Shown: positions 15,330-22,886 of the stretch, piece after piece
How the letters are laid out: every line of letters starts with the position of its first letter
Numbering within the stretch: the stretch's first letter is position 1
Origin: Collinsella sp.
GTDB lineage: Bacteria > Actinomycetota > Coriobacteriia > Coriobacteriales > Coriobacteriaceae
NCBI GenBank assembly: GCA_018376905.1
Contig: JAHAAK010000033.1
Location: 1-24,781 of the forward strand
Length of the DNA: 24,781 nt
Reading direction: 5' to 3'
Translations under genes and position numbers: made by a program
Notes under the pieces: model-generated
Told to the model about the DNA's origin: nothing
Database searches by the model: none
What the model saw: only the letters and a program-made list of their open reading frames with translations

Positions 15330-16211
15330 CTACACCTTCTCGGGGACGTACTTGCCCAAGAGGCCGGCAGGCTTGACGAGCAGGACGATGATCAGAACAC
15401 CAAAGACGATGGAGTTGGCAAGGCTCGTGGAAATGTAAGCCTGTGCCATCGCTTCGATGATGCCGATGAGAATGCCGCCGACAAAAGCGCCGGGGATGGA
15501 GCCGATGCCACCGAAGACGGCGGCGTCGAAGGCCTTGATGCCAGGCATAGCACCCGTCGTGGGCTGCAGCACCGGCGAGTAGGAGCACAGCAGCACGCCG
15601 GCGATGGCGGCAAGGGCAGAGCCGATGGCAAACGTCATCGAAATGGTGCGGTTGACGTTGATGCCCATGAGCTGAGCGGCAGCCTTGTCCTCGGACACGG
15701 CGCGCATGGCCTTGCCCATCTTGGTCTTACCTGTAAAGAACATCAGGCCGGCCATGATAACCAGGCAGGCGACGATGGTGACGAGCGAGACGGCGCTTAC
15801 GTTGAACTTGGCCAAGAACTCCGGCACCTGGAAGGTGACGAGCGAAGTGAAGTTCTTGGGCGTGGCGCCCCACAGAAGCTGCGCGGCGTTCTGCAGGAAG
15901 TAAGACACGCCGATAGCCGTGATCAGAACGGCCAGCGGGCCCGCCTGACGCAGCGGCTTGTATGCCAGACCCTCGATGAGAACACCGAGAACGGTGCAGA
16001 CCACACAAGAGAGAATTACAGATGCCCAGCCCGGGAGGCCGAGATACGACGTGGCGCAGAACGAGACATAGGCACCGACCATGATGACATCGCCGTGAGC
16101 GAAGTTCAGCATCTTGGCGATACCGTAGACCATGGTGTAGCCCAACGCGATGATGGCGTAGACGCTGCCCATGGACAGGCCGTTGACCAGGTATTGGATA
16201 AAGACCGTCAT
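15330..16211 (-). CDS. livH: Branched-chain amino acid ABC permease LivH
   Basis: The protein has 293 residues and is the partner permease of LivM. The N-terminus reads YLVNGLSMGSVYAIIALGY, followed by KMLNFAHGDVIMVGAYVS, the canonical LivH block. Later segments include GKAMRAVSEDKAAAQLMGI (the ATPase-contacting EAA-like loop) and GGIGSIPGAFVGGILIG. Length matches the family. Start at ATG 16211, preceded by AAAGGGGG 10 nt away. The longer in-frame start at 16304 runs through the upstream hairpins and is unlikely. Its stop codon TAG abuts livM. Confidence 0.94.
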   Translation of the reverse strand: MTVFIQYLVNGLSMGSVYAIIALGYTMVYGIAKMLNFAHGDVIMVGAYVSFCATSYLGLPGWASVILSCVVCTVLGVLIEGLAYKPLRQAGPLAVLITAIGVSYFLQNAAQLLWGATPKNFTSLVTFQVPEFLAKFNVSAVSLVTIVACLVIMAGLMFFTGKTKMGKAMRAVSEDKAAAQLMGINVNRTISMTFAIGSALAAIAGVLLCSYSPVLQPTTGAMPGIKAFDAAVFGGIGSIPGAFVGGILIGIIEAMAQAYISTSLANSIVFGVLIIVLLVKPAGLLGKYVPEKV

Positions 16212-16257
16212 GTTCCACATCCCCCTTTCGAATAGGTTTCCAATTAATGTATGAAAC

Positions 16258-16319
16258 AGGGACGTTACATCGTCCCTAGATACCAAGCAAGCAGGGAAGG
16301 CCAAAACCTCCCCTGCTTG
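16258..16319 (-). terminator. Two tandem hairpins between livK and livH (attenuator)
   Basis: On the minus strand, coming from livK, the first hairpin pairs 16307-16319 with 16288-16300 (CAAGCAGGG core, one mismatch). The second is a 7-bp AGGGACG/CGTCCCT stem (16258-16277) followed by GTTTC. Neither has a strong T-run. The likely role is partial termination or 3' stabilisation of the livK message, so that binding protein exceeds permease, a common pattern for ABC importers. Confidence 0.5.
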
Positions 16320-16350
16320 GGATCAAAACCGCTCTATGTAAGGCGGCCAA

Positions 16351-17538
16351 TTAGGCCTGTACGTACTTGCCGTCGGTAATGACGTACGCCGTCGGGTCCT
16401 TCTGGACCTGGCCCTTGTCGTTCCAGGAGAGCTTGCCAGTCAGACCGTCAACGGTAATGTTGCGCATAGCCTCGGGAAGCTTCTCGGCAACCTCGGTCGG
16501 GTCGGCGTCGGCACCCAGGCCGGCTTCCTTGAGGGCCTCGACCACCGCATGCACGCCGTCGTAGGCGTCGGCGGCAAACTGGTCCGGAGTCTCGCCATAC
16601 TTATCCTTGTAGGCGTTGACGAAGTCGGCATTCTTCTCGTCATCGGCGGAGAATGGGGTCATGAGCAGCAGACCCTCGGCCAGAGAGGTGTCGAAACCTT
16701 CCACGCCCAGGATACCGTCCATACCGTCGCAGCCCATCATCTTGACGTCGTAGCCCATGTCCTTGGCGTTCTTGAGCAGGACGGATGCGGGCGTGTAGTA
16801 GATCGGTGCAAAAATCATGGTGGCGCCGGCCTGCTTTGCCTTGGTCAGCTGGTTGGTAAAACTCGTAGCAGAGTCGTCCTTGAAGGTCTCCTCGTCGACA
16901 ATCTCAAGCTTAGACTTAGCGGCCTGGGCCTTAAAAGAATCTGCGATGCCCGAAGAATAGGCGTCGCCGGAGTTATAGAACAGCACGAACTTCTCGTTCG
17001 CATACTTCTGCGCCAGGAACTTGGCAGCGTTGACACCCTGGTTGGGGTCGGTGAAGCAAACCTGGAAGACGCAATCCTTGCCCTTGGTAACGTCCTCGGA
17101 GGACGCGGACGGGGTGATCATGAACGTCTCGGGGTCGTTACCACACTCTGCGGCAACGGCAACCGACGCACCCGTGGTGGTCGGGCCGACGAGGGCCTGC
17201 ATGCCCCAGTCGAGCAGGGTGTTGAAGGCGTTGACGGCCTTCTCGCCGTCAGCCTGGTCGTCCTCGGCCTTGCTGACAAGCGGCAGCTCCTTGGTCGAGA
17301 AATCCTTGCAGCCAAGCTCGACAGCCTGGGTAACGGACTTGCCGTAGGACGCATTGGCGCCGGTCAGCGGGCCGATGGTGCCGATCTTAAACGAAGCGTC
17401 GCCCGAAGCGGAACCACTGTCGCCGCCGTTGGAGGAGCAGCCAGCTAGAATGGACATCGCCCCCAGACCTGCTGCGCTCGCGATAACGCTCCTGCGATTC
17501 ATAACAGGGTTCAATGACTTACCGGTGAGGCTCGACAT
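16351..17538 (-). CDS. livK: Branched-chain amino acid-binding lipoprotein (copy 1)
   Basis: The protein has 395 residues and is a periplasmic-binding-protein type 1 lipoprotein that captures substrate for LivHMGF. N-terminus: a short lead, MNRRSVIASAAGLGAMSILAGC with lipobox LAGC (Cys near residue 34), then a Gly/Ser linker. The mature part starts FKIGTIGPLTGANASYG and includes ITPSASSEDVT and FAPIYYTPAS ligand-site segments. The twin Arg is only weakly Tat-like (RRSVI). GAGGAG precedes the ATG by 9 nt. It is a close paralogue of the next gene upstream, with long identical blocks such as LLMTPFSADDEKNADFV. Other amino acids are possible ligands. Confidence 0.93.
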   Translation of the reverse strand: MSSLTGKSLNPVMNRRSVIASAAGLGAMSILAGCSSNGGDSGSASGDASFKIGTIGPLTGANASYGKSVTQAVELGCKDFSTKELPLVSKAEDDQADGEKAVNAFNTLLDWGMQALVGPTTTGASVAVAAECGNDPETFMITPSASSEDVTKGKDCVFQVCFTDPNQGVNAAKFLAQKYANEKFVLFYNSGDAYSSGIADSFKAQAAKSKLEIVDEETFKDDSATSFTNQLTKAKQAGATMIFAPIYYTPASVLLKNAKDMGYDVKMMGCDGMDGILGVEGFDTSLAEGLLLMTPFSADDEKNADFVNAYKDKYGETPDQFAADAYDGVHAVVEALKEAGLGADADPTEVAEKLPEAMRNITVDGLTGKLSWNDKGQVQKDPTAYVITDGKYVQA

Positions 17539-17627
17539 GCGGCTCTCCTCTCAAATCTCGTCGGGTTTTGGTTGCCCGACAGGCCATCCTTCGCCGTGTT
17601 CGGCGTTCGCAAAATAGTAGACGCTTT

Positions 17628-17661
17628 AGTTGAGAAAAGTGGCGATTATTTCAACTTTTCT
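17628..17661. promoter_or_regulatory. Inverted repeats in the AT-rich region upstream of livK copy 1
   Basis: Within the AT-rich 271-nt gap between the two binding-protein genes, AGTTGA/TCAACT (17628-17633, 17651-17656) and AGAAAAGT/ACTTTTCT (17633-17640, 17654-17661) overlap. A regulator site or a promoter region for livK copy 1 is likely. I see no convincing -35/-10 pair. Confidence 0.35.
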
Positions 17662-17738
17662 TTTGTTTTGTCCGTTTATCCATAATTATGCGTATTTCTA
17701 TTGGTTTATGCAGTTTAGCCACTTTATTGTGTGAAAGT

Positions 17739-17747
17739 AATGTTTCC
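17739..17747 (-). promoter_or_regulatory. GGAAACATT motif, single copy
   Basis: On the minus strand GGAAACATT occurs here, about 200 nt upstream of livK copy 1. The same motif occurs twice in tandem at 19085-19101 upstream of the second binding-protein gene. Shared sites suggest common regulation of both genes. Confidence 0.3.
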
Positions 17748-17809
17748 ATTCCGTTACAAGCGTCCCTGCCCTGATTAAAACGGCCTCACCGGTAGCGCTT
17801 TATGCGCAC

Positions 17810-18976
17810 TTAGGCGGCGATGTACTTGCCGTCCTGGATCACATAGGCTGTAGCGGGCTTCTCGACTTGGCCCTCGTCGTTCCACGTGAGCTCGCCCGTC
17901 AGACCCTCGATCTTGATCTTGCGCATGGCCTTGGCAAGATCGCCGGCAATGTCGGCGCCGTCGGCCGTAATGTCAATCCCCGCCCTATCGATAGCCTCGG
18001 CGATGGCGTGGACGCAATCGTAAGCGTCGGCGGCAAACTGGTTGGGCGTCTCGTCGTAGGCATCCTTATAGGCCTTGACGAAGTCGGCATTCTTCTCATC
18101 GTCAGCCGAAAACGGGGTCATGAGCAGTACGCCCTCGGCAAGAGAGGTATCGAAACCTTCCACAGAGAGCAGGCCGTCCATGCCGTCGGTACCCATGAGG
18201 GTCATGTCGTAGCCCATGTCCTTGGCGTTCTTGAGCAAAACGGACGCCGGCGTGTAGTAGATCGGCGCAAAGATGAGCGTGGCGCCGGCCTCCTTGGCCT
18301 TGGTGAGCTGGTTGGTAAAGCTCGTGGAAGAGTCGTCCTTAAAGGTCTCGGTATCGACGATGTCGAGCTTGGACGCCTTGGCCTGCTCGGCAAAAGCGTC
18401 GGCAACGCCCGAGCTATACGTATCGCCGGAGTTGTAGAACAGGGCGATCTTGGCATCCGCGTACTTCTCGGCCAAGAACTTCGCGGCGCTGGCGCCCATG
18501 GTGGGATCGGTGAAGCAAACCTGGAAAACCGTGGTCTTATCCTTGGTAACGTCGAGCGACGAGGCCGAAGGCGTGACCATGAGCATATCGTCGGCGATCT
18601 CGCCCGAGACAGCGACGGCGGCACCGGTGGTGACGGGGCCGACGAGCGCCTGCATGCCCCAGTCGCACAAGGTATTGAAGGCGTTGATAGCCTTCTCGCC
18701 GTCGGCGACGTCATCCTCGGACTTAAGCGAGAGTTTGAGGTCCTTGGTCGAGAAATCCTTGGCGGCAAGCTTGGCACCCTTCTCGGCCGAAACGCCATAG
18801 GTTGCCGCGGCGCCGGTCAGAGGGCCGATAACGCCGATCTTGAAGGCCTTGCCGTCATCGGCGGAGCCGCCGTCCGAGCCACTCGACGAACAACCAGCGA
18901 GTGCCGCGGTGCTGCCGAGCGCCGCGGCGCCGGCAAGAAAGTTCCTACGGCTGAGCGTGCTGTTGATGTTAAACAT
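17810..18976 (-). CDS. livJ: Branched-chain amino acid-binding lipoprotein (copy 2, operon head)
   Basis: The protein has 388 residues and is a type 1 periplasmic binding protein. The N-terminus has a textbook twin-arginine signal, SRRNFLAGAAALG (S-R-R-x-F-L), followed by lipobox LAGC (Cys near residue 29) and a Ser/Gly linker. It is therefore probably a Tat-exported lipoprotein, unlike copy 1, whose motif is weaker. The mature part, FKIGVIGPLTGAAATYG, and most later blocks match copy 1 closely. A visible difference is LMGTDGMDG here against MMGCDGMDG in copy 1. ATG at 18976 has GGGGG 7 nt upstream. It is first in the liv operon and divergent from hom. The gene symbol is assigned by position and paralogy only. 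Confidence 0.92.
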   Translation of the reverse strand: MFNINSTLSRRNFLAGAAALGSTAALAGCSSSGSDGGSADDGKAFKIGVIGPLTGAAATYGVSAEKGAKLAAKDFSTKDLKLSLKSEDDVADGEKAINAFNTLCDWGMQALVGPVTTGAAVAVSGEIADDMLMVTPSASSLDVTKDKTTVFQVCFTDPTMGASAAKFLAEKYADAKIALFYNSGDTYSSGVADAFAEQAKASKLDIVDTETFKDDSSTSFTNQLTKAKEAGATLIFAPIYYTPASVLLKNAKDMGYDMTLMGTDGMDGLLSVEGFDTSLAEGVLLMTPFSADDEKNADFVKAYKDAYDETPNQFAADAYDCVHAIAEAIDRAGIDITADGADIAGDLAKAMRKIKIEGLTGELTWNDEGQVEKPATAYVIQDGKYIAA

Positions 18977-18997
18977 GGTGTCCCCCTTTTTTTCGCT

Positions 18998-19012
18998 GGC
19001 CGCAGTGCGGCC
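18998..19012 (-). promoter_or_regulatory. 5' UTR hairpin of livJ
   Basis: GGCCGC/GCGGCC with a 3-nt loop lies about 20 nt upstream of the livJ start, separated from the ribosome binding site by an A-run on the minus strand. It may stabilise the message 5' end or affect translation. Confidence 0.35.
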
Positions 19013-19084
19013 GTCTTGCGGTACGGGGCAAACCTTATGGCGCAAACGTTGACAGTTTGTTACGGAGTTCCGTTTGTAGCGAGC

Positions 19085-19101
19085 ATGTTTCCAATGTTTC
19101 C
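19085..19101 (-). promoter_or_regulatory. Tandem GGAAACAT motifs upstream of livJ
   Basis: On the minus strand GGAAACATT and GGAAACAT lie directly next to each other, about 110 nt upstream of livJ in the divergent hom/liv region. A third copy lies upstream of livK copy 1 (17739-17747). This is a candidate regulator-binding element. Confidence 0.35.
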
Positions 19102-19229
19102 GCAGCGTTTCGGGGGTGCCGTTTTGTGCGACTCCTGTTGCCTGGCGAGCACGCGCCCTCGGTTCACGCTAGAATGCACTCAACCTTTAAGCGGTTAATC
19201 CATCCATAAGATGCACGAAGGAGCTATCT

Positions 19230-20573
19230 ATGAGCGAATCCCTGCGCACCGTGAACGTCGGTCTGATCGGTCTGGGAACCGTCGGCGGCGGCGTGGCCCG
19301 TCTGATCAAGAACCACCACGATGAGTACCTGGCCGCCTACGGCATCGACCTTAAGCTGACCCGCGCCTGTGCTCTTGCCTGGGAGCAGGCCGAGGCAGCC
19401 GGTATTGAGCGCGAGGCCTTTACGAGTGACTGGCACGATGTCGTCACCGACCCCGCCGTCGACATCGTCGTCGAACTCATCGGCGGCGAGCACCCCGCGA
19501 CCGAGATCTTCACCACCGCCTTTGAGCACGGCAAGCACGTCGTCTCTGCCAACAAGGCCCTGCTGGGCCGTCATGTCGAGACGCTCGCCGAGAAGGCGCG
19601 CGCGTGCGGCGTGCAGATTAAGTGCGAGGCCAGCTGCGGCGGCGGCATCCCCATCGTCAGCACGCTCGAGCACGACCTGGTGGGCAACAAGATCCTGACC
19701 ATCGCCGGCATTCTCAACGGTACCACCAACTATATCCTGTCGCGCATGGACGCCGAGGGCGCCGATTACGCCGACGTGCTCGCCGACGCGCAGGCCAAGG
19801 GCTATGCCGAGGCCGACCCGTCCGCCGACGTCGACGGCTTCGACGCCGCCAGCAAGACGGCCATCCTCGCCTCCATCGGCTTTGGCACCCGCGTTACCAC
19901 CGACGATGTGTACCAGCAGGGTATCCGTACCATCGGCGCCGAGGACATCGCCCAGGCCCGCGAGCTCGGCTACACCATTAAGCTGCTGGGCATCGCCCGC
20001 AACACCGACGCCGGCGTCGACGTCCGTGTGCACCCCACGCTGATCCCCGCCGACCACATGCTTGCCAAGGTCAACGGCGCCATGAACGCCGTCTACGTGG
20101 TAGGCGACGCCGTGGGCGAGACCATGTTCTACGGCGCGGGCGCAGGCTCCTTCCCCACCGCGAGCGCCGTCGTGGGCGATATCCTGTCGCTCTCCGAGCA
20201 AATCAGCCGTGGCGTGGCTCCGCTGCCCGAGATTGAGCCCTATGGCCACAACCTCACCTTTAAGCCCATGGACGAGCTCCAGACCAAGTACTATGTGCGT
20301 CTGAAGGTCGCCGACCGCGTGGGCGCCCTGTCCGAGACGGTCGACATCTTTGCCAAGCACAACATCTCGATCTCGCTCATCAACCAGGTCGAGGACGGCA
20401 AGTCGGGCGTCAGCGATGCCTGCTCGGTCATCTTCCTGACGCACCGCGCGCTCGAGAAGGACGTCCAGGCTGCCGCCGCCGAGCTTGCCAGCGTCGACTG
20501 CGTGGCCGAGGTCGCCAACGTCCTGCGCATCGAGGACGTCGAGGCCTGGACCGAAGGCGTCATGGCCAACTAA
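19230..20573 (+). CDS. hom: Homoserine dehydrogenase
   Basis: The 447-residue enzyme reduces aspartate-4-semialdehyde to homoserine with NAD(P)H, the branch point to threonine, methionine and isoleucine. Visible parts: Rossmann motif GLIGLGTVGGGV (about 11-22), NKALLGRH, GGGIPIV, ILNGTTNYILSRM, the catalytic-region block EADPSADVDGFDAASK (about 197-212) and a C-terminal ACT domain starting YYVRLKVADRVGALSETV (about 355), the usual site of threonine feedback. Length fits the ACT-containing class. GAAGGAG precedes the ATG by 7 nt. It is divergent from the liv importer, so both arms of isoleucine supply (uptake and synthesis) sit side by side. It appears monocistronic. Confidence 0.96.
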   Translation: MSESLRTVNVGLIGLGTVGGGVARLIKNHHDEYLAAYGIDLKLTRACALAWEQAEAAGIEREAFTSDWHDVVTDPAVDIVVELIGGEHPATEIFTTAFEHGKHVVSANKALLGRHVETLAEKARACGVQIKCEASCGGGIPIVSTLEHDLVGNKILTIAGILNGTTNYILSRMDAEGADYADVLADAQAKGYAEADPSADVDGFDAASKTAILASIGFGTRVTTDDVYQQGIRTIGAEDIAQARELGYTIKLLGIARNTDAGVDVRVHPTLIPADHMLAKVNGAMNAVYVVGDAVGETMFYGAGAGSFPTASAVVGDILSLSEQISRGVAPLPEIEPYGHNLTFKPMDELQTKYYVRLKVADRVGALSETVDIFAKHNISISLINQVEDGKSGVSDACSVIFLTHRALEKDVQAAAAELASVDCVAEVANVLRIEDVEAWTEGVMAN

Positions 20574-20604
20574 CCCAACGCTCGCCTAGCAATACGCGCC
20601 TTGA

Positions 20605-20638
20605 GGGCTCCCGTCCGATGTGGGACGGGAGCCCTTTT
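20605..20638 (+). terminator. Intrinsic terminator of hom
   Basis: A perfect 12-bp stem (GGGCTCCCGTCC/GGACGGGAGCCC) with a 6-nt loop is followed by TTTTGT. It begins about 30 nt after the hom stop. Confidence 0.93.
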
Positions 20639-20787
20639 GTCACCCGCCCTAAGCACAACGGCAGAGCATATTTGCGCGAGCCGCTCATCGGTAACGCGGG
20701 CTACCGTTCACCGATATGCAAACGCGACCGATTCCGGCTACCGCTACGCTGTGCTGCGAATGTCCGCCCGCGATGAGAGGAAGCACC

Positions 20788-21537
20788 ATGTTGCTCGAGG
20801 GCAAGAAAGCAATCATCACCGGAGGCACGCGCGGTATCGGCTATGCCATCGCCTGCCGTTTTATCGAGGAAGGCGCTGCCGTCACTGTCTTTGGCTCGCG
20901 CCAGGAGACTGCCGACGCGGCCGTTGAGAAGCTGGCAGCCGCCTATCCCGACGCCAAGGTCTGGGGCCGCTCCTGCGACATCACCTCGCTCGAAGCCGTG
21001 ACCGAGGCCTTTACCCAGGCTGCCGCCGACATGGGCGGCTTGGACACGGTCGTCAACAATGCCGGCATCTCCCAGCGCTCGCCGCTCCTTAACTATACGG
21101 CCGAGGAGTTCGCAAAGGTCATGGACCTCAACGTCGTCGCCGTCTTTAACGGTCACCAAGCTGCCGCCAAGATCATGACCGAGGCCGGCCACGGCGGCAC
21201 CATCACTACCACAAGCTCGATGGTCGCCAAGTACGGCCAGCCCTCCGGCGTCGGTTACCCCACGTCCAAATTTGCCGTCAACGGCATGGTCCAGTCGCTC
21301 TCGCGCGAGCTTGCTCCCATGGGCATCCGCGTCAACGCCGTTGCCCCCGGCGTGACTAAGACCGACATGGTCGCCAACCTGCCCGAAGAGGTCATCAAGC
21401 CCATCATCGCCACCATTCCGCTGGGTCGCATGGGCGAGCCCGAGGATGTCGCCAACGCCTTTGTTTTCCTGGCGAGCGACATGTCCTCCTATGTCACGGG
21501 CGCCGTGCTCCCCGTCGACGGAGCCGCCCGCTCCTAA
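20788..21537 (+). CDS. Short-chain dehydrogenase, BaiA-like (possible 3-alpha-hydroxysteroid dehydrogenase)
   Basis: This is a 249-residue classical SDR: cofactor motif TGGTRGIG (11-18), NNAG (90-93) and catalytic tetrad Asn115, Ser144, Tyr157 and Lys161. From memory the sequence resembles clostridial BaiA bile-acid 3-alpha-HSDH in length, in Tyr157/Lys161 numbering and in blocks such as GYPTSK, VAPGV..TDM..LP and VFLASD. FabG-type 3-oxoacyl reductases share many of these features, so the substrate is uncertain. After the second strand it has GSRQE where BaiA has an acidic GETQE, which suggests NADP(H). Start: ATG at 20788 with AGAGGAAG upstream; an upstream in-frame ATG at 20716 adds 24 unlikely residues. 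It is monocistronic between two terminators. Confidence 0.82.
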   Translation: MLLEGKKAIITGGTRGIGYAIACRFIEEGAAVTVFGSRQETADAAVEKLAAAYPDAKVWGRSCDITSLEAVTEAFTQAAADMGGLDTVVNNAGISQRSPLLNYTAEEFAKVMDLNVVAVFNGHQAAAKIMTEAGHGGTITTTSSMVAKYGQPSGVGYPTSKFAVNGMVQSLSRELAPMGIRVNAVAPGVTKTDMVANLPEEVIKPIIATIPLGRMGEPEDVANAFVFLASDMSSYVTGAVLPVDGAARS

Positions 21538-21579
21538 GGAGCCACAAGCTTTGGCTTCAAGCCTCAACATAGCTCAACC

Positions 21580-21624
21580 AAAAAGGCGCGCCGTCTGAAT
21601 CAACTGCAGACAGCGCGCCTTTTT
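21580..21624 (+). terminator. Intrinsic terminator of the SDR gene
   Basis: AAAAAGGCGCGC pairs perfectly with GCGCGCCTTTTT. The stem continues through GTCTG/CAGAC after one mismatch and ends in T5. The A-run on the 5' side would let it work in both directions. Confidence 0.92.
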
Positions 21625-21635
21625 GTGTTTGCAGG

Positions 21636-21739
21636 GGAAGCTGCGTCCCGGCATTTCAGCTCAGAACGGAACATGGTTCCCCCCAGAATCCCCTTGCGGA
21701 AACTACATCCCACTCCGTCCATTACGGGACACAGTTTCC
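21636..21739. repeat. Cluster of three related 14-mers, two forming an inverted repeat
   Basis: Copies are GGAAGCTGCGTCCC (21636-21649), GGAAACTACATCCC (21698-21711) and, reversed, GGGACACAGTTTCC (21726-21739). The last two form a stem with a 3-nt internal loop. GGAAC-ATG-GTTCC forms a further hairpin at about 21668-21680. No gene is seen. The remainder of the 397-nt gap (21740-21934) is AT-richer, with no convincing promoter; TTATTT/AAATAA lies just before the next ribosome binding site. The cluster may be a repeat element at the border of the low-GC module. Confidence 0.5.
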
Positions 21740-21934
21740 CGAAGGGCAGTTGAGTCATGCCATCCTAATCAAAACGCGACCGTATTGCGCCCCTAAGATA
21801 ATCAGCTCTCATGCTGGAACGAACGCATCATGCGGCGCGACCGCTCGCCGACATGCAATTTGTTGCACAGTAAAATCGACCAGTGGCACCTTTATCCTTT
21901 ATTTAACAAATAAGGTCAAGGAAGGGAGAATATC

Positions 21935-22867
21935 ATGCCAAGACGGCAAACACCGCTCGAGATCATGTTCTCCCTGTTCAAGACTTCATTTACCCTGAGC
22001 CATCGCGCACTTGCTGAATTGTTACTATCCGATCTGCCGTTAACAAATGGACAGCCTACCGCCCAAATGGCACAGGACACCAGCTGGCTTTCGCGCACGA
22101 TCGTGCACTCGCAGCCGGGCTCCCTAGAAGATCGCTACTTTGCCGACTGGTCCTGCGCATCGAATCAAATCCTGCACAAGCTACAGGAAAAAGGGTATTC
22201 TAACACCGACATCTATACCATGATTGCGGCAGCGACTGACGCGATGGCTCAAGCGCTCAGTGCCTGTGGGCGTAATGGGCTCCTTTACCGGAACGCTGCC
22301 TCGCGCCTCGTCGGCTGCCAGTCAGACAAAGATAACAGGGCTCTTATCTCAATCGCGCTCGTTGTCTCGACCGCCTGTTGGTGCGAACCGGCCCGTGCTA
22401 TCGCGTACATCAGGGACCGCTTTGAATTCGCAGAGAATGTCAGGTCGTTTACCCCCTCAAGTATTTCTTTCTGCCCATGCGATTTAAAACAAACGGACAC
22501 CGAACATGCGATCGGCCTTATCAGGATCGATAGCGGACTCGTCATCGGCGGCCCTTATGTCATTGAGCCTTCTGCCGTGGGCTCCATCATCGGAGCGCTC
22601 GCACTCGAAGACAGCGCTGTCACCGATGTTGGGCTGGATGTCTCCGCTAGGCATCTCCGTATCTTCGCCGAGAACAATGCTTGGTACGCACAAGACCTCG
22701 GTTCGACCAACGGCACGCATCTGATTCGAACAGCCGACAACAACGAACTCGACATCAGCTCCGGCGCACCCGTCCAGCTGTACCCCGGCGACATCCTGCG
22801 CCTGGGTCTCAGCACCACTTTTGCCGTCGTAGCAACGACGGCTATCTTAGCAAATCAACATTACTAA
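21935..22867 (+). CDS. FHA-like domain protein with novel N-terminal region
   Basis: The protein has 310 residues. The C-terminal ~105 residues (about 200-303) look like a forkhead-associated domain: LVIGGPYVI, SARHLRIF (237-244), WYAQDLGSTNGTHL (250-263) and LYPGDILRLG (282-291). FHA domains bind phosphothreonine. Here the usual IGR Arg is Gly206, and the SRxH Arg position holds Ala238, while Ser237, His240 and Asn259 remain, so phosphate binding may be weakened. Residues 1-195 look helical and Cys-containing (SFCPC, 178-182) and match nothing I know. There are no membrane segments. GGAAGGGAG precedes the ATG. It is the first gene of a three-gene operon, 19 nt before the SPFH gene. No Ser/Thr kinase lies in the window. 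Confidence 0.72.
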   Translation: MPRRQTPLEIMFSLFKTSFTLSHRALAELLLSDLPLTNGQPTAQMAQDTSWLSRTIVHSQPGSLEDRYFADWSCASNQILHKLQEKGYSNTDIYTMIAAATDAMAQALSACGRNGLLYRNAASRLVGCQSDKDNRALISIALVVSTACWCEPARAIAYIRDRFEFAENVRSFTPSSISFCPCDLKQTDTEHAIGLIRIDSGLVIGGPYVIEPSAVGSIIGALALEDSAVTDVGLDVSARHLRIFAENNAWYAQDLGSTNGTHLIRTADNNELDISSGAPVQLYPGDILRLGLSTTFAVVATTAILANQHY

Positions 22868-22886
22868 CCATGGAAACAAGGGGACT

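Noticed and set aside
14016..16235. 739-codon open frame on the plus strand opposite livG, livM and livH
   Set aside because: It is antisense to three genes with complete family motifs. Its product is low-complexity and rich in His, Asp and Gly, as expected from the complement of GC-biased codons.
17867..19198. 443-codon plus-strand open frame opposite livJ
   Set aside because: It mirrors a binding protein that has a Tat signal and lipobox. The antisense sequence is repetitive and Gly/Arg/Val-rich.
18977..19229. T-box or amino-acid riboswitch before hom or livJ
   Set aside because: I found no T-box core sequence or terminator/antiterminator pair in this 253-nt divergent region, only one short 5' UTR hairpin and the repeated motif.
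19224..20444. 406-codon minus-strand open frame opposite hom
   Set aside because: hom has an intact Rossmann motif, catalytic block and ACT domain, and a strong ribosome binding site. The reverse frame has none.
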